Notes: a model not told the origin generated them from the sequence alone. A stretch of 64,000 bases of DNA from Paracoccus xiamenensis (GCF_011308835.1 NZ_JAAOHY010000001.1:682001-746000), one strand, 5' to 3'. Counted from the stretch's first letter, positions 10,755-19,235 are shown. Translations and numbers: made by a program.

Positions 10755-11254
10755 CCGGAGCAAGCGGGATCGGCTGGGACCTGATCGGCACGCTGGCGGT
10801 GGGCGGGGGCGCGGCTGCGGTCCTTTACGCGCTGATGCATGCGATGCGGGCGGCGGGGCACAGCCTGCCGCGCTGGCTGCTGCCGGCGGGGATCGGTCTG
10901 GCGATGATCGGCTTTGCCACTTGGAACGAATACAGCTGGGCCGCGCGCGTCAAGGCGCAGCTGCCCGAACGCGTGGCTGTTGTGGCCGAAGGCAGTGCCC
11001 GCAGCCCGCTGCGGCCCTGGACCTATCTGGCGGCACCCACCGCGCGGCTGGCGCTGATCGACCGGGGGGCGCTGAAAGATGACGGGCAGGGCACGCGGAT
11101 CGCCCCGGTGACGCTGGTCGAACGCTGGAAGCGCAGCGTCACCGTTGAACAGGGCGTCGATTGTGCCGGGGGGCGGCTGCGTGACCCGCAGGGCAACTGG
11201 CATCCCGCGCCCGCCGATGACCCGGTCTTCGCGGCGATTTGCGCAGGGGGCTGA
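10751..11254 (+). CDS. Unknown two-helix membrane protein
   Basis: 167 residues, start overlapping the DUF294 stop. It has two N-terminal membrane helices (about 11-33 and 42-60) and a soluble remainder with two cysteines near the C-terminus (VDCAGG and AICAGG). I do not recognise a named domain. Its position between the DUF294 protein and the receiver makes a role in the same membrane signalling unit likely. The soluble part is probably periplasmic if the N-terminus is outside; topology cannot be fixed from sequence alone. Confidence 0.8.
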   Translation: MTGASGIGWDLIGTLAVGGGAAAVLYALMHAMRAAGHSLPRWLLPAGIGLAMIGFATWNEYSWAARVKAQLPERVAVVAEGSARSPLRPWTYLAAPTARLALIDRGALKDDGQGTRIAPVTLVERWKRSVTVEQGVDCAGGRLRDPQGNWHPAPADDPVFAAICAGG

Positions 11255-11255
11255 C

Positions 11256-11627
11256 ATGGCGCGCGTCATGGTGATCGAGGACGAGGACAACATCGCCATC
11301 GCGCTGGATTTCCTGCTGACCCGTGACGGCCATGACCACAGCCGGCTGGCCACCGGCGCAGGCGCGATCGAGGCATTGCGCGCGACCCATCCCGATCTGG
11401 TTCTGCTGGACGTGATGCTGCCCGGAATGTCCGGCTATCAGATCGTGCAGGACATGCGGGCTGACCCGGAGCTTGCCGATGTGCGGGTGCTGATGATGAC
11501 GGCGCGCGGCTCGGTGATGGAACGACGCAAGGGGATGGCGCTTGGTGCTGACGGTTTCGTTGCCAAACCTTTCGAACTGGCCGAGCTGCGCGCCGAAATG
11601 GCCCGCGTTCTGGGCGGGCAGGCGTGA
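11256..11627 (+). CDS. Stand-alone response-regulator receiver domain
   Basis: 123 residues, a REC domain only. The acidic pair ED near residues 9-11, the phosphoacceptor Asp in LLDVMLPGMSG near 50, the Thr in MMTARG near 80 and the Lys in FVAKPF near 104 are all present, so it should be phosphorylatable. No output domain. ATG 11256 follows the previous stop by one base; the longer frame opens inside that gene and is not used. Its stop overlaps the next start. The natural partner would be the following sensor protein, but that protein's kinase region looks degenerate, so the phosphodonor may be elsewhere. Confidence 0.92.
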   Translation: MARVMVIEDEDNIAIALDFLLTRDGHDHSRLATGAGAIEALRATHPDLVLLDVMLPGMSGYQIVQDMRADPELADVRVLMMTARGSVMERRKGMALGADGFVAKPFELAELRAEMARVLGGQA

Positions 11628-13594
11628 TGTCTCAGCTGTCCTTGCGTCTGCGGGTATTCCTGATCTTCGCGGCGCTGGTTGCCGGGCTGTTGGTGACCAT
11701 CGGGGCAGGTATCGTGACGGCGCAGGTGATGCTGCGGGATGCGGGTGTGCCCCCGGCACAGCTGACCGATGCGCTGGTTCTGATGGCGCTGATCGCGGGG
11801 CTTGGTGCCTTGGGGCTGACCACTCTGGTGTGGTATCTGTTCGACACCCATGTCGCGCGTCCGATAGAAACGCTGGCGGGCAACCTTCTGACCGGTGCGA
11901 CTCCGTCCGAGGCCGAGGGCCGCTATCTCGCCGATCTTGCGCCTGCCGCGCGGGCCGTGGCGGACCGGGCGCGGGCCCTGACCGATCTGGATCAAGCTAT
12001 CGAGGCCCATGCTGAGACGCTGGCACATGAAAGCTCGATTCTGGAAAATATCCTGTCGGATATCGGCGCGGGCGCGGTGCTGACCGATGACCGGGCGCGC
12101 GTGCTGTTCTATAACGCGGCAGCAGCGCAATTGCTGCCGGGACTGGCGCTTGATCGCGAGTTGGGCCGGTTCCTGCGCGGCGGAGGGCTGGCGGCGGCAC
12201 AGGCCCGGATTGCGGCGGGCGCGGCGGCCAGCGATGTCGCGCTGCTTGGTGCGGAGGGTACGCGCCTGACAGGCCGTCTGCGGCATATGCCCGGCGAGGA
12301 CGGGGGCACCGTGCTGATCCTGCGTCCTGCCCGGCGCGAACTGGTGCCGCCCCGCGCCGCGATGGAAAAGCTGCGCAGACATGCCGCCGTGCTGACCCCG
12401 CTTCTGGACGATCTGTCCAGCCCCTTGCCCCCGGCGCTAAGCGACATGATCCGCAGCGAAGGGCAGGGCCTCTCTGCCGCGCTGGCTGAACTGGATACGG
12501 CGCTGCATCCGGGCGCGCCCAAACAGCGCCGCGTCGCCGCCGAGGAACTGGCCCGCGGGCTTGGCCTACCGCTGGCCGATATTGCCCCGGTCACCCTTGC
12601 CGCCGATGGCTGGCAGATCGGCGGGCTTGCGGCGCAGCTGGGCCAAAGGCTGCAGAACAGCGGCCGCCCGCCAACGGCAGATGTCACCCAAGCCGGGGCC
12701 GAAGCGACCTTGCGCCTTCGCTGGACAGGTGCGCCCCTGTCCATCGACGAACTCGACCTCTGGCTGCGGGACGCCCCGGATCCCGATCACCCGGAACTCA
12801 GCGGGGCCGACATCCTTGCGGCGCATGGCACCGGGATCTGGCCCGAAACTGTCCCCCCGAACGAGGCCCAACTGGTGCTGCCCTTGGCGGTGTCGGCGGT
12901 CACGCGCAATGCGCGTCCTGCCGTCACTTATGATTTCGCCCTTGCCCGACAGGGCATGCCCGACATGCGCCCGCTTTCGGCACTGACCTGCGTCGTCTTC
13001 GATACCGAAACCACCGGCCTGTCGCTATCGGACCGGATCGTTCAGATTGCCGGCCTTCGCATCGCCGGCGGGCGCCTGACGGGAGAGCAGTTCGATACCC
13101 TGGTTCATCCCGGCATGGCGATCCCGCCCGCGTCGACGGCGATCCACCATGTCACCGACGCCATGGTCGAAGATGCACCCGACATGACCACCGCATTGCG
13201 CGGCTTTCACCACTTTTCCGAAGGCGCAGTACTGATCGCCCATAATGCGCCGTTTGACATGGGGCTTCTGCGCGCCGCCGAAGGCGAAACTGGCCTGCAT
13301 TTCCCGAATCGCGTCATGGATACGGTGCTGCTGTCGGCGATGATCTGGGGGCAAAGCGCCACGCACAGCCTTGATGCGATCTGCGCGCGGCTCGGGATCT
13401 CGATCCCCGATCACCTTCGCCACACTGCGATGGGCGATGCCGAGGCAACCGCGCAGGCCTTTCTGCGCATGCTGCCCGCGCTGGAGGCCAAGGGCATCTC
13501 GCGCTTCGAACAGGTCTTGCAGCAGGCGCAGAAATACCGCCGCCTGCTCAGCGACGCCAATCTCGCCGCCGCCCATGGGCCCGCAGCGGGCTGA
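11627..13594 (+). CDS. Membrane sensor with degenerate kinase region fused to DnaQ-type 3'-5' exonuclease
   Basis: 655 residues. Two membrane helices (about 9-33 and 47-70) are followed by a HAMP-like stretch, a PAS-like domain (about 135-230), and a region laid out like a histidine kinase. Its dimerisation helix lacks a clear H-[ED] phosphoacceptor, and its ATPase part keeps only an eroded GTGIW...LVLPL end. The C-terminal DEDDh exonuclease looks intact: FDTETTG with Asp459, IHHVTDA, AHNAPFD with His539 and Asp544, and His599...Asp604 in HTAMGDAEATA. A nuclease tethered to the inner membrane by a sensor is unusual. The nucleic acid substrate is unknown; repair, RNA turnover or nucleotide signalling are all possible. 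ATG 11627 is preferred over an in-frame GTG one codon earlier. Confidence 0.9.
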   Translation: MSQLSLRLRVFLIFAALVAGLLVTIGAGIVTAQVMLRDAGVPPAQLTDALVLMALIAGLGALGLTTLVWYLFDTHVARPIETLAGNLLTGATPSEAEGRYLADLAPAARAVADRARALTDLDQAIEAHAETLAHESSILENILSDIGAGAVLTDDRARVLFYNAAAAQLLPGLALDRELGRFLRGGGLAAAQARIAAGAAASDVALLGAEGTRLTGRLRHMPGEDGGTVLILRPARRELVPPRAAMEKLRRHAAVLTPLLDDLSSPLPPALSDMIRSEGQGLSAALAELDTALHPGAPKQRRVAAEELARGLGLPLADIAPVTLAADGWQIGGLAAQLGQRLQNSGRPPTADVTQAGAEATLRLRWTGAPLSIDELDLWLRDAPDPDHPELSGADILAAHGTGIWPETVPPNEAQLVLPLAVSAVTRNARPAVTYDFALARQGMPDMRPLSALTCVVFDTETTGLSLSDRIVQIAGLRIAGGRLTGEQFDTLVHPGMAIPPASTAIHHVTDAMVEDAPDMTTALRGFHHFSEGAVLIAHNAPFDMGLLRAAEGETGLHFPNRVMDTVLLSAMIWGQSATHSLDAICARLGISIPDHLRHTAMGDAEATAQAFLRMLPALEAKGISRFEQVLQQAQKYRRLLSDANLAAAHGPAAG

Positions 13595-13660
13595 TTTCAC
13601 GCTGGCCCAAATATCCCGGGGTGAGCGCCGCCAGGCGCGAGGGGCAGCGCCCCTTCGCCC
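13595..13660 (+). repeat. Family-type intergenic repeat, copy A
   Basis: Starts at the stop of the exonuclease gene with tttcacgctggcccaaatat, then a C/G-rich core, and ends in two small hairpins (gcgcc/ggcgc and ggggc/gcccc) and a pyrimidine-rich tail. Closely similar sequence recurs twice in inverted orientation at 28708-28813. It lies between convergent genes, so it may act as a transcription end. Confidence 0.6.
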
Positions 13661-13663
13661 TTC

Positions 13664-14482
13664 TTATCGGCCCAGCTTGGCGTGAACCTCGTCCAGATCA
13701 ACCTCGGCCAGCGGGAACTTGTTATCCGGGTCGTCGAAGTCATATTTGAACAGCTGGAAATCCTTCTTGTAGATTTCCCAGATCAGATGCCGCGACAGGT
13801 CGTCGAAATACTCGCTGACCTTATGGGCGCGCTTCGGTCCATGACCCTCGGATTCGTTGAAGCGCGGCACGTCGGCCACATCAACCTTTACCGGGGTCTC
13901 GGCCGCATCCAGCACCTTCTTCATGCCGTCGTTGAAGCGCTCGGTGAAGAAAATCTGGTCGTAACGCCCGCCATTGACGATGAAGGTCGAGATATGCCCC
14001 GACATGGCCGACCAGTGAATGTCCGGCTCCATCGGGCGGCGCCAGCGGATGGTGTCGCGGGCGAACAGAAGAAAACGCCGGAAGGACTTGATCTGGTCGA
14101 AATCGAAATTGTCCTCGGGGCTGCCGACCTCGATGCCGTATTTCTGGATCAGCTGCGGCACTAGGTTGCCGCGATAGCGTTTGCCATTGCGCTGGATGCC
14201 GGCGATCTTGTCGAAAAACGACGACAGCAGACGTGCATATGGGTTGCGCACGCAGGTGAAGGTCACGCCCTTGCGCGCATGAACCGCCTGTTCGATGGGC
14301 GTCTGGCTGTCATCCTGCGCCCATTTGTGCAGGCCTTGCTTGCTGTCATGAATGTCGCCATCGAAATAGCGGCCGTGATCGGAATAGAACATGATCTGCC
14401 CGATGGTCGAGCAGGCACATTTGGGGACCACCCGATAGACCATGCTTTCGCTTTCGGTCATCCAGGTTCCGGGAAAGCCCAT
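13664..14482 (-). CDS. Sulfotransferase family protein
   Basis: 272 residues, predicted cytosolic. It has the PAPS-binding signatures of carbohydrate-type sulfotransferases (Sulfotransfer_2): VPKCACSTIGQ near the N-terminus for the 5'-phosphosulfate loop, and TCVRNPYARLLSSF for the 3'-phosphate site. The upstream frame extends 59 codons further, but ATG 14482 has GAGGTAA at good spacing and puts the PAPS loop in its usual place. It is divergent from a GT14 glycosyltransferase, suggesting both modify a surface polysaccharide. The acceptor is unknown. Confidence 0.88.
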   Translation of the reverse strand: MGFPGTWMTESESMVYRVVPKCACSTIGQIMFYSDHGRYFDGDIHDSKQGLHKWAQDDSQTPIEQAVHARKGVTFTCVRNPYARLLSSFFDKIAGIQRNGKRYRGNLVPQLIQKYGIEVGSPEDNFDFDQIKSFRRFLLFARDTIRWRRPMEPDIHWSAMSGHISTFIVNGGRYDQIFFTERFNDGMKKVLDAAETPVKVDVADVPRFNESEGHGPKRAHKVSEYFDDLSRHLIWEIYKKDFQLFKYDFDDPDNKFPLAEVDLDEVHAKLGR

Positions 14483-14615
14483 AGTTTTACCTCTTGCTTG
14501 CCGCCTGCTTGCGGCACCTGTCAAAATCGTTAGAGACAAAAAGCAGATCGTTGCAATGTTTTCAACGCCTAGCAGCGGTTTCGATGCCCGATTCTGATAC
14601 CCGCGACGGAGAGCC

Positions 14616-16193
14616 ATGGCCAAGATCGCCTTTATCCTGCTGGCCCACAAGGATCCCAAGGGCGTTATCGCCCAAGCAGAGCGGCTGACCGCGACCGGCG
14701 ATTATGTGGCGATCCACTATGATGGTCGCTCGTCGCGCGCGGAATTCGACCACATCCGCGCCGCCCTTGGACCGAATTCCAATGTCACATTCGCCAGCAG
14801 CCGGCACAAATGCGGCTGGGGCGAGTGGTCCCTGGTTGCCGCCACGCTGGATACGGTACGCGCGGCGGTGGCGGCTTTCCCTTCAGCCACGCATTTCTAC
14901 ATGCTTTCAGGCGATTGCATGCCGGTCAAATCGGCCGAGTTTGCTCATGCTTTCCTTGATGCCGAGCATGTGGATTATATCGAGAGCTTCGATTTCTTCA
15001 CCTCGAACTGGATCAAGACCGGCATGAAGGAAGACCGGCTGATCTATCGGCACTGGTTCAACGAACGCACCCAGACCCGGCGATTCAACGCCAGCTATAA
15101 CCTGCAAAAACGCTTCGGTCTGGTGCGCAAGGTGCCCGAGGATCTGGAAATGATGATCGGCAGCCAGTGGTGGTGCCTGCGTCGCCTGACGATCGAGAAG
15201 GTGCTGGAATTCTGCAAGCAGCGTCCAGAGGTGCTGCGTTTCTTCGCCACGACATGGATCCCGGACGAGACCTTCTTTCAGACCGTCGTGCGCCATGTGG
15301 TGCCCCGGCGCGAGATTCGCGCGCGCACGCTGACCTATCTGATGTTCACCGATTACGGGATGCCGCTGGTTTTCTGCAACGATCACTATGACCTTCTTCT
15401 GGGGCAGGACTACCTGTTCGCCCGCAAGATCAGCCCCGAGGCGCTGGAACTGAAGGAAAGGCTGGGCGCGCTGTGGCAGGCGCGGGGGCTGAGTTTCGCC
15501 ATCTCGGGCGAGGGCAAGTCGCTGTTCAGCTTCCTGACCGGTCGCGGTCGGGTCGGCCGTCGCTTTGCCCCGCGCTTTTGGGAAACCGAAGCGTCGCTGG
15601 GCCGTGAAAGCCGGCTGCTCATCATCGTCGCCAAGAAGTGGCATGTCGCCAAGCGCCTGACCGAGGCGATCCGGCGTCACACCGACATTCCGGCCGTCGA
15701 TTACCTGTTCAACGAACGCGATGCCCGTCTGCCTGATCTTGGCGGTGTGGAAAAGACGGTGGGCAAGCGTGCGCGACACCGCCGGGCACTGATTCGGCTG
15801 TTGATGGATGAATTCGGAGATTCGCGGCTGGCCATCTGTATCGACCCCTCGGCGCTGGATTTCGTGCTCGATTTCGCCAATGACAAGGGCAATACCCGCA
15901 TCCTGTTCATCGACGCCGGTTTTGATGATTCCTATCTGCGCGGCCATATTGATCGTGTCGGTCTGGCCAACCCCTCAACCCCGTCCGAGGTGATCGAACG
16001 CCTGCTGCCGGTGGTGCGCGACGATCTTGAACACGAGGCAGAGAGGTTGCGCGATGTCCGTTTCAACGACTATTTCGAAATCAGCGAAAAGGACGGCCCG
16101 ATCCGCAACGCCGCCGCCCTTGCCGCCTTCCTCGGCGTCGAAGAGGAACGCGCCCGAAGCATCGCCTCGACCCCGCATCTATTCGCCGATTGA
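14616..16193 (+). CDS. GT14 (core-2/I-branching type) glycosyltransferase with C-terminal extra domain
   Basis: 525 residues. Residues about 1-250 match the Core-2/I-branching beta-1,6-N-acetylglucosaminyltransferase family: N-terminal AFILLAHKDP, FYMLSGDCMPVKS near 105, and GSQWWCLRR near 185. The remaining 270 residues form a separate domain (I recall DUF5928 for such Rhodobacteraceae proteins) with KKWHVAKRLTEAIRRHTD and an ICIDPSALDFVLDF segment; its function is unknown. No membrane anchor is seen. It probably acts on a surface glycan together with the divergent sulfotransferase. Confidence 0.88.
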   Translation: MAKIAFILLAHKDPKGVIAQAERLTATGDYVAIHYDGRSSRAEFDHIRAALGPNSNVTFASSRHKCGWGEWSLVAATLDTVRAAVAAFPSATHFYMLSGDCMPVKSAEFAHAFLDAEHVDYIESFDFFTSNWIKTGMKEDRLIYRHWFNERTQTRRFNASYNLQKRFGLVRKVPEDLEMMIGSQWWCLRRLTIEKVLEFCKQRPEVLRFFATTWIPDETFFQTVVRHVVPRREIRARTLTYLMFTDYGMPLVFCNDHYDLLLGQDYLFARKISPEALELKERLGALWQARGLSFAISGEGKSLFSFLTGRGRVGRRFAPRFWETEASLGRESRLLIIVAKKWHVAKRLTEAIRRHTDIPAVDYLFNERDARLPDLGGVEKTVGKRARHRRALIRLLMDEFGDSRLAICIDPSALDFVLDFANDKGNTRILFIDAGFDDSYLRGHIDRVGLANPSTPSEVIERLLPVVRDDLEHEAERLRDVRFNDYFEISEKDGPIRNAAALAAFLGVEEERARSIASTPHLFAD

Positions 16194-16213
16194 TCCGTTC
16201 GAAGGAGAGCCCG

Positions 16214-16597
16214 ATGGCCTATGACTACGACGACAGCAACATCTTTGCCCGCATCCTGCGTGGTGAGATCCCCAACAACACCGTGGCGGAAACCGAACAT
16301 ACGCTGGCTTTTCGCGACATCCGGCCGCTGGCACCCAGTCATGTGCTGGTGATCCCAAAGGGGAAATACGTGACCATGGACGATTTCGCCGAGAATGCCT
16401 CGGCCGAGGAGATCGTCGATTTCATGCGCACGGTGGCCAAGATCACCAGGGACGAGGGCCTGTCGACCGGCGAGGGCGGCAACGGCTTCCGCGCCATTTC
16501 CAATGCCGGCAATGACGGTGTGCAGGAAGTGCCGCATTTCCACCTGCATATCCTTGGCGGCCGGGTCATCGGCCCGATGATCCAGCTGCGCGACTGA
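16214..16597 (+). CDS. HIT-family nucleotide hydrolase
   Basis: 127 residues, the compact Hint-type histidine triad protein that hydrolyses phosphoramidate or AMP-linked nucleotides. The triad reads HFHLHI near residue 107, with the GFRAISNAGNDG segment before it. ATG 16214 has AAGGAGA upstream; an in-frame TTG eight codons earlier overlaps the previous gene and is less likely. Probably co-transcribed with the GT14 gene 20 bp upstream. A clear intrinsic terminator follows. Confidence 0.94.
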   Translation: MAYDYDDSNIFARILRGEIPNNTVAETEHTLAFRDIRPLAPSHVLVIPKGKYVTMDDFAENASAEEIVDFMRTVAKITRDEGLSTGEGGNGFRAISNAGNDGVQEVPHFHLHILGGRVIGPMIQLRD

Positions 16598-16603
16598 TCG
16601 CGG

Positions 16604-16633
16604 AATGGCCCCGCAGCGATGCGGGGCCATTTT
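16604..16633 (+). terminator. Intrinsic terminator after HIT gene
   Basis: An 11-bp perfect stem (aatggccccgc / gcggggccatt, 6-nt loop) followed by T residues, 7 nt after the stop codon. It separates this unit from zinT. Confidence 0.85.
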
Positions 16634-16680
16634 CGCTTGTTGCAAAATCAAGGGTTTAGCGGGTTGTCTGATTCAAAAAC

Positions 16681-16693
16681 GTTATGTAATAAC
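16681..16693 (+). promoter_or_regulatory. Zur-type box upstream of zinT
   Basis: GTTAT-GTA-ATAAC is a perfect inverted repeat and matches the core of Zur operators (GTTATNNNATAAC). It is 26 bp before the zinT start, where repressor binding would block RNA polymerase. zinT is a classic Zur target, so site and gene support each other. Use by Zur is inferred. Confidence 0.75.
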
Positions 16694-16718
16694 ATCTCGA
16701 ATCATGAAGGAGACCCAG

Positions 16719-17429
16719 ATGATGCAGAAGACAACCCGGATCCCCGCCTTGGCGGCGGCTTTCGCGCTGATGGTTGCAGCAGTTCCAACCCATGCCGGGC
16801 AGGGCGCGGCCAAGGATCACGGCCATGATCACAGCCATGACCATGCGCATTCGCACGATCACGACCATGCGCATGACCATGGCGATGAGGTCACCAAAGC
16901 CGCTGCCAAGGGCTATTTCGACGATGACCAGATCGCGCCGCGCGGGCTGTCTGATTGGCAGGGGGAATGGCAATCCGTCTATCCGCTGTTGCTGGACGGC
17001 AAGCTGGATGCGGTGATGGTGCATAAGGCCGAACACGGCGACAAGACCGCCGCCGAATACACCGACTATTACAAGACCGGCTATGCGACCGATGTCGAAC
17101 GCATCACCGTTGCGGGCGATCGGGTGACCTTTGTCCGCGACGGCAAGCCGGTCTCGGCCCGCTACGCCGATGATGGGCATGAGATCCTGACCTACAAGAA
17201 GGGCAATCGCGGCGTCCGCTTCATCTTCCAGAAGGTCGAGGGCGATGCCGAAGCGCCCCAATTCATCCAGTTCAGCGACCACAAGATCGCGCCTTCAAAG
17301 GCCGATCATTACCATCTTTACTGGGGTGAGGACCGGGCCGAGGTGCTGAAGGAACTGACCAACTGGCCGACCTATTACCCGGCGGCGCTGACGGCCGAGC
17401 AGGTGGCCGAGGAAATGATGGCACACTGA
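16719..17429 (+). CDS. zinT: Periplasmic zinc-binding protein ZinT
   Basis: 236 residues. An N-terminal Sec signal peptide (hydrophobic about 8-22, cleavage after THA) leads to a histidine-rich segment at about 34-54 with eleven His, mostly alternating with Asp, Ser or Ala. The ZinT/YodA domain follows: LSDWQGEWQSVYPLL, YTDYYKTGY, and the metal-binding DHYHLYWGE near residue 200. Binds Zn2+ in the periplasm, probably feeding ZnuABC. ATG 16719 is chosen because AAGGAGA lies five bases upstream; the adjacent ATG would also work. Expected to be induced under zinc starvation through the box at 16681. Confidence 0.94.
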   Translation: MMQKTTRIPALAAAFALMVAAVPTHAGQGAAKDHGHDHSHDHAHSHDHDHAHDHGDEVTKAAAKGYFDDDQIAPRGLSDWQGEWQSVYPLLLDGKLDAVMVHKAEHGDKTAAEYTDYYKTGYATDVERITVAGDRVTFVRDGKPVSARYADDGHEILTYKKGNRGVRFIFQKVEGDAEAPQFIQFSDHKIAPSKADHYHLYWGEDRAEVLKELTNWPTYYPAALTAEQVAEEMMAH

Positions 17430-17448
17430 TCCGGCACTTATCGCCGGT

Positions 17449-17492
17449 CCAGCCGGGCGCACCTGTCGCAGCCGCGCCCGGCTGGTTGTTTA
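17449..17492 (+). terminator. Intrinsic terminator after zinT
   Basis: A 12-bp perfect stem (ccagccgggcgc / gcgcccggctgg) with a 13-nt loop, followed by TTGTTT. It touches the stop codon of the convergent GFA gene. Confidence 0.8.
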
Positions 17493-17942
17493 TCCGCGAC
17501 CCTCGGCATAGGCGGCCATCAGCGGGCCGAACTCCTCTTGCGGGGGGAAGCCTTCATAGCTGTGCGCGGCGCCGGTTTGTGCCCATGGCAGTTTTTCACT
17601 GGTCCAGCATTCGATGAAGGCGGGTTCCTGCGCCGGGCCGCCGTCCAGCATGCTGCTGCGGACGTTCACCATCGGTCCCATCAGGGGCGTGGTGGTGAAC
17701 AGCCAGCTCAGGCAGCCGGGGCAGAAATGATGTTGCAACTCGCCCCGCATGCCGCCCAGCACGGTTTCACCTTCGACGGTGACGGCCGCTTCGGGATACA
17801 TCGCGCTTAACGAAAAGGCGCTGGCGGTCATGCGCTGGCAGCCAGTGCAATGGCAGGCAAAGGTCATCAGCGGCGCGCCACGGACGGCGATGCTGACATG
17901 CCCGCAGCGGCAGGATCCGGTGGTGATGTGATCGTCGGTCAT
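17490..17942 (-). CDS. GFA-family zinc protein
   Basis: 150 residues with the CENP-V/GFA fold. The zinc ligands are visible as GSCRCGHV near 9, CHCTGC near 30-35, and the FCPGC pair near 75. The family is named after glutathione-dependent formaldehyde-activating enzyme, but most members have no proven activity, so no formaldehyde role is claimed. GAGGAT precedes ATG 17942. It lies 10 bp downstream of the ABC ATPase gene and is probably co-transcribed with it. Confidence 0.9.
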   Translation of the reverse strand: MTDDHITTGSCRCGHVSIAVRGAPLMTFACHCTGCQRMTASAFSLSAMYPEAAVTVEGETVLGGMRGELQHHFCPGCLSWLFTTTPLMGPMVNVRSSMLDGGPAQEPAFIECWTSEKLPWAQTGAAHSYEGFPPQEEFGPLMAAYAEGRG

Positions 17943-17952
17943 GGGCCCATCC

Positions 17953-18882
17953 TCAGCGTCGGGTCAGTTCGATGAACACATCTTCCAGCCTTGGCTGCTC
18001 GATCGCAATGTCGCGAATGGGCATTCGGCCCGCGCGCAAGGCGTCGATGATCCGGTCCGGCTGCACGCGCGATGGCTGATAGCTGATCGCAAGCCGCCCA
18101 TCGCCGCGCCATTCCGGCATCACGCCGTCGGGCAGGGCGGGCAGGTCGGCGGCATCGGTTTCGATCACCATCGTCTTGCCATCCGCGCGCGATAGCAGCG
18201 CGCGCGTGGTGTCCTCGACCAGCACCTCGCCGCGGTCGATGATGGCGATGCGGTCGCACATCGCCTCGGCCTCTTCCAGGTAATGGGTGGTCAGGATGAT
18301 GGTCATGCCGCGTTCGTTCAGGCGGCGCACATTGGCCCACAGCATGTCGCGCAGGGTGATGTCGACGCCTGCCGTGGGTTCGTCGAGCACCAGCACCTGC
18401 GGGCGATGCACCAGCGCCTTGGCCAGCAGCAGCCGCCGCTTCATCCCGCCCGAAAGGTGCCGCGTGTAGCTTTCGGCCTGTTCGGTCAGCCCGACCAGCT
18501 CCAGCAGGTCATCGGTCCAGCGTTCCGATTTCGGCACACCGTAAAGGCCCGCCTGCACCTCCAGGCTGGTGCGGGGCGACAGGAAGGGGTCGATGTTCAG
18601 CTCTTGCGGCATGACACCGATGGCGGCGCGGGAATTGCGCGGGTTCTCATCCTGATCGAAGCCCCAGATCACCACCCGGCCGGCGGTCTTGTTCACCAGC
18701 CCGGCCAGAATATTGATCGTCGTCGACTTGCCCGCGCCGTTCGGTCCCAGCAGCCCGAAGATAGAGCCCGCAGGCACTTTCAGGTCGATCCCCTTCAGCG
18801 CTTCCTTGGCGGGGGCATTGCCGGCTGCGCGATAGGTCTTGCGCAGCCCGCTGATGTCGATGGCATGGGCGGTGTCGGTCAT
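17953..18882 (-). CDS. ABC-2 type transporter ATP-binding protein (no permease nearby)
   Basis: 309 residues, a cytoplasmic ATPase of the DrrA/NatA kind. Walker A is [10 protein letters not shown], the Q-loop MPQELN, the signature LSGGMKRR, Walker [12 protein letters not shown], and a switch His in TTHYLEEAE. The C-terminal 80 residues are the usual DrrA extension. The frame extends 55 codons further upstream, but ATG 18882 gives the family start with GGGAA ahead of it. A membrane partner would normally be adjacent; here the neighbours are GFA and a zinc-finger gene, so the substrate cannot be guessed. It might act with a permease elsewhere. Confidence 0.9.
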   Translation of the reverse strand: MTDTAHAIDISGLRKTYRAAGNAPAKEALKGIDLKVPAGSIFGLLGPNGAGKSTTINILAGLVNKTAGRVVIWGFDQDENPRNSRAAIGVMPQELNIDPFLSPRTSLEVQAGLYGVPKSERWTDDLLELVGLTEQAESYTRHLSGGMKRRLLLAKALVHRPQVLVLDEPTAGVDITLRDMLWANVRRLNERGMTIILTTHYLEEAEAMCDRIAIIDRGEVLVEDTTRALLSRADGKTMVIETDAADLPALPDGVMPEWRGDGRLAISYQPSRVQPDRIIDALRAGRMPIRDIAIEQPRLEDVFIELTRR

Positions 18883-18986
18883 TGGGTTCCCTGGCTTTCG
18901 GCGGGCACCGTTCTTGCGAGGTGGCCTTGGCTGCGGTATGGGAGGGGTTAGACCCGATCCAGCCGAGCCAGACAAGCAGGTCCGCA

Positions 18987-19235
18987 ATGACTGATACCGA
19001 ATTCGTCCTTCCCGAAAGCCCGCTCTCGACCGGACAGGACGCGCCAAACCAGCATCCGCCGCTGGAAACAGAGGTCGTGACCAGCTGGAAAGTCGCCTGC
19101 TCGGGCGACGAATCGCGCGGGCTTGGCCATCCGAAGGTGTGGATGCTGATCTCGCCGTTCACCGGCTATGTCGACTGCGGCTATTGCGACAAGCGTTTCG
19201 TGGTCGACCGCGAACACGTTCACGACGACCACTGA
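18987..19235 (+). CDS. zf-CHCC protein, NDUFS6-like complex I accessory subunit
   Basis: 82 residues. It has the zf-CHCC zinc site: Cys38 (KVACSG), His48 (GLGHPKVW), then Cys64 and Cys67 (DCGYCDKRF). This is the bacterial counterpart of mitochondrial NDUFS6 (13-kDa subunit); Paracoccus denitrificans complex I is known to contain such a supernumerary subunit. Its likely role is in assembly or stability of the peripheral arm of NADH dehydrogenase at the inner membrane. ATG 18987 gives the compact family form; upstream extension is not supported. It stands alone between a divergent ABC gene and polA. Confidence 0.88.
   Translation: MTDTEFVLPESPLSTGQDAPNQHPPLETEVVTSWKVACSGDESRGLGHPKVWMLISPFTGYVDCGYCDKRFVVDREHVHDDH

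Noticed and set aside
16818..16884. Short repeats (cat-gac and cat-gcg types) near the zinT start
   Set aside because: They encode the histidine-rich metal-binding stretch and need no separate annotation.
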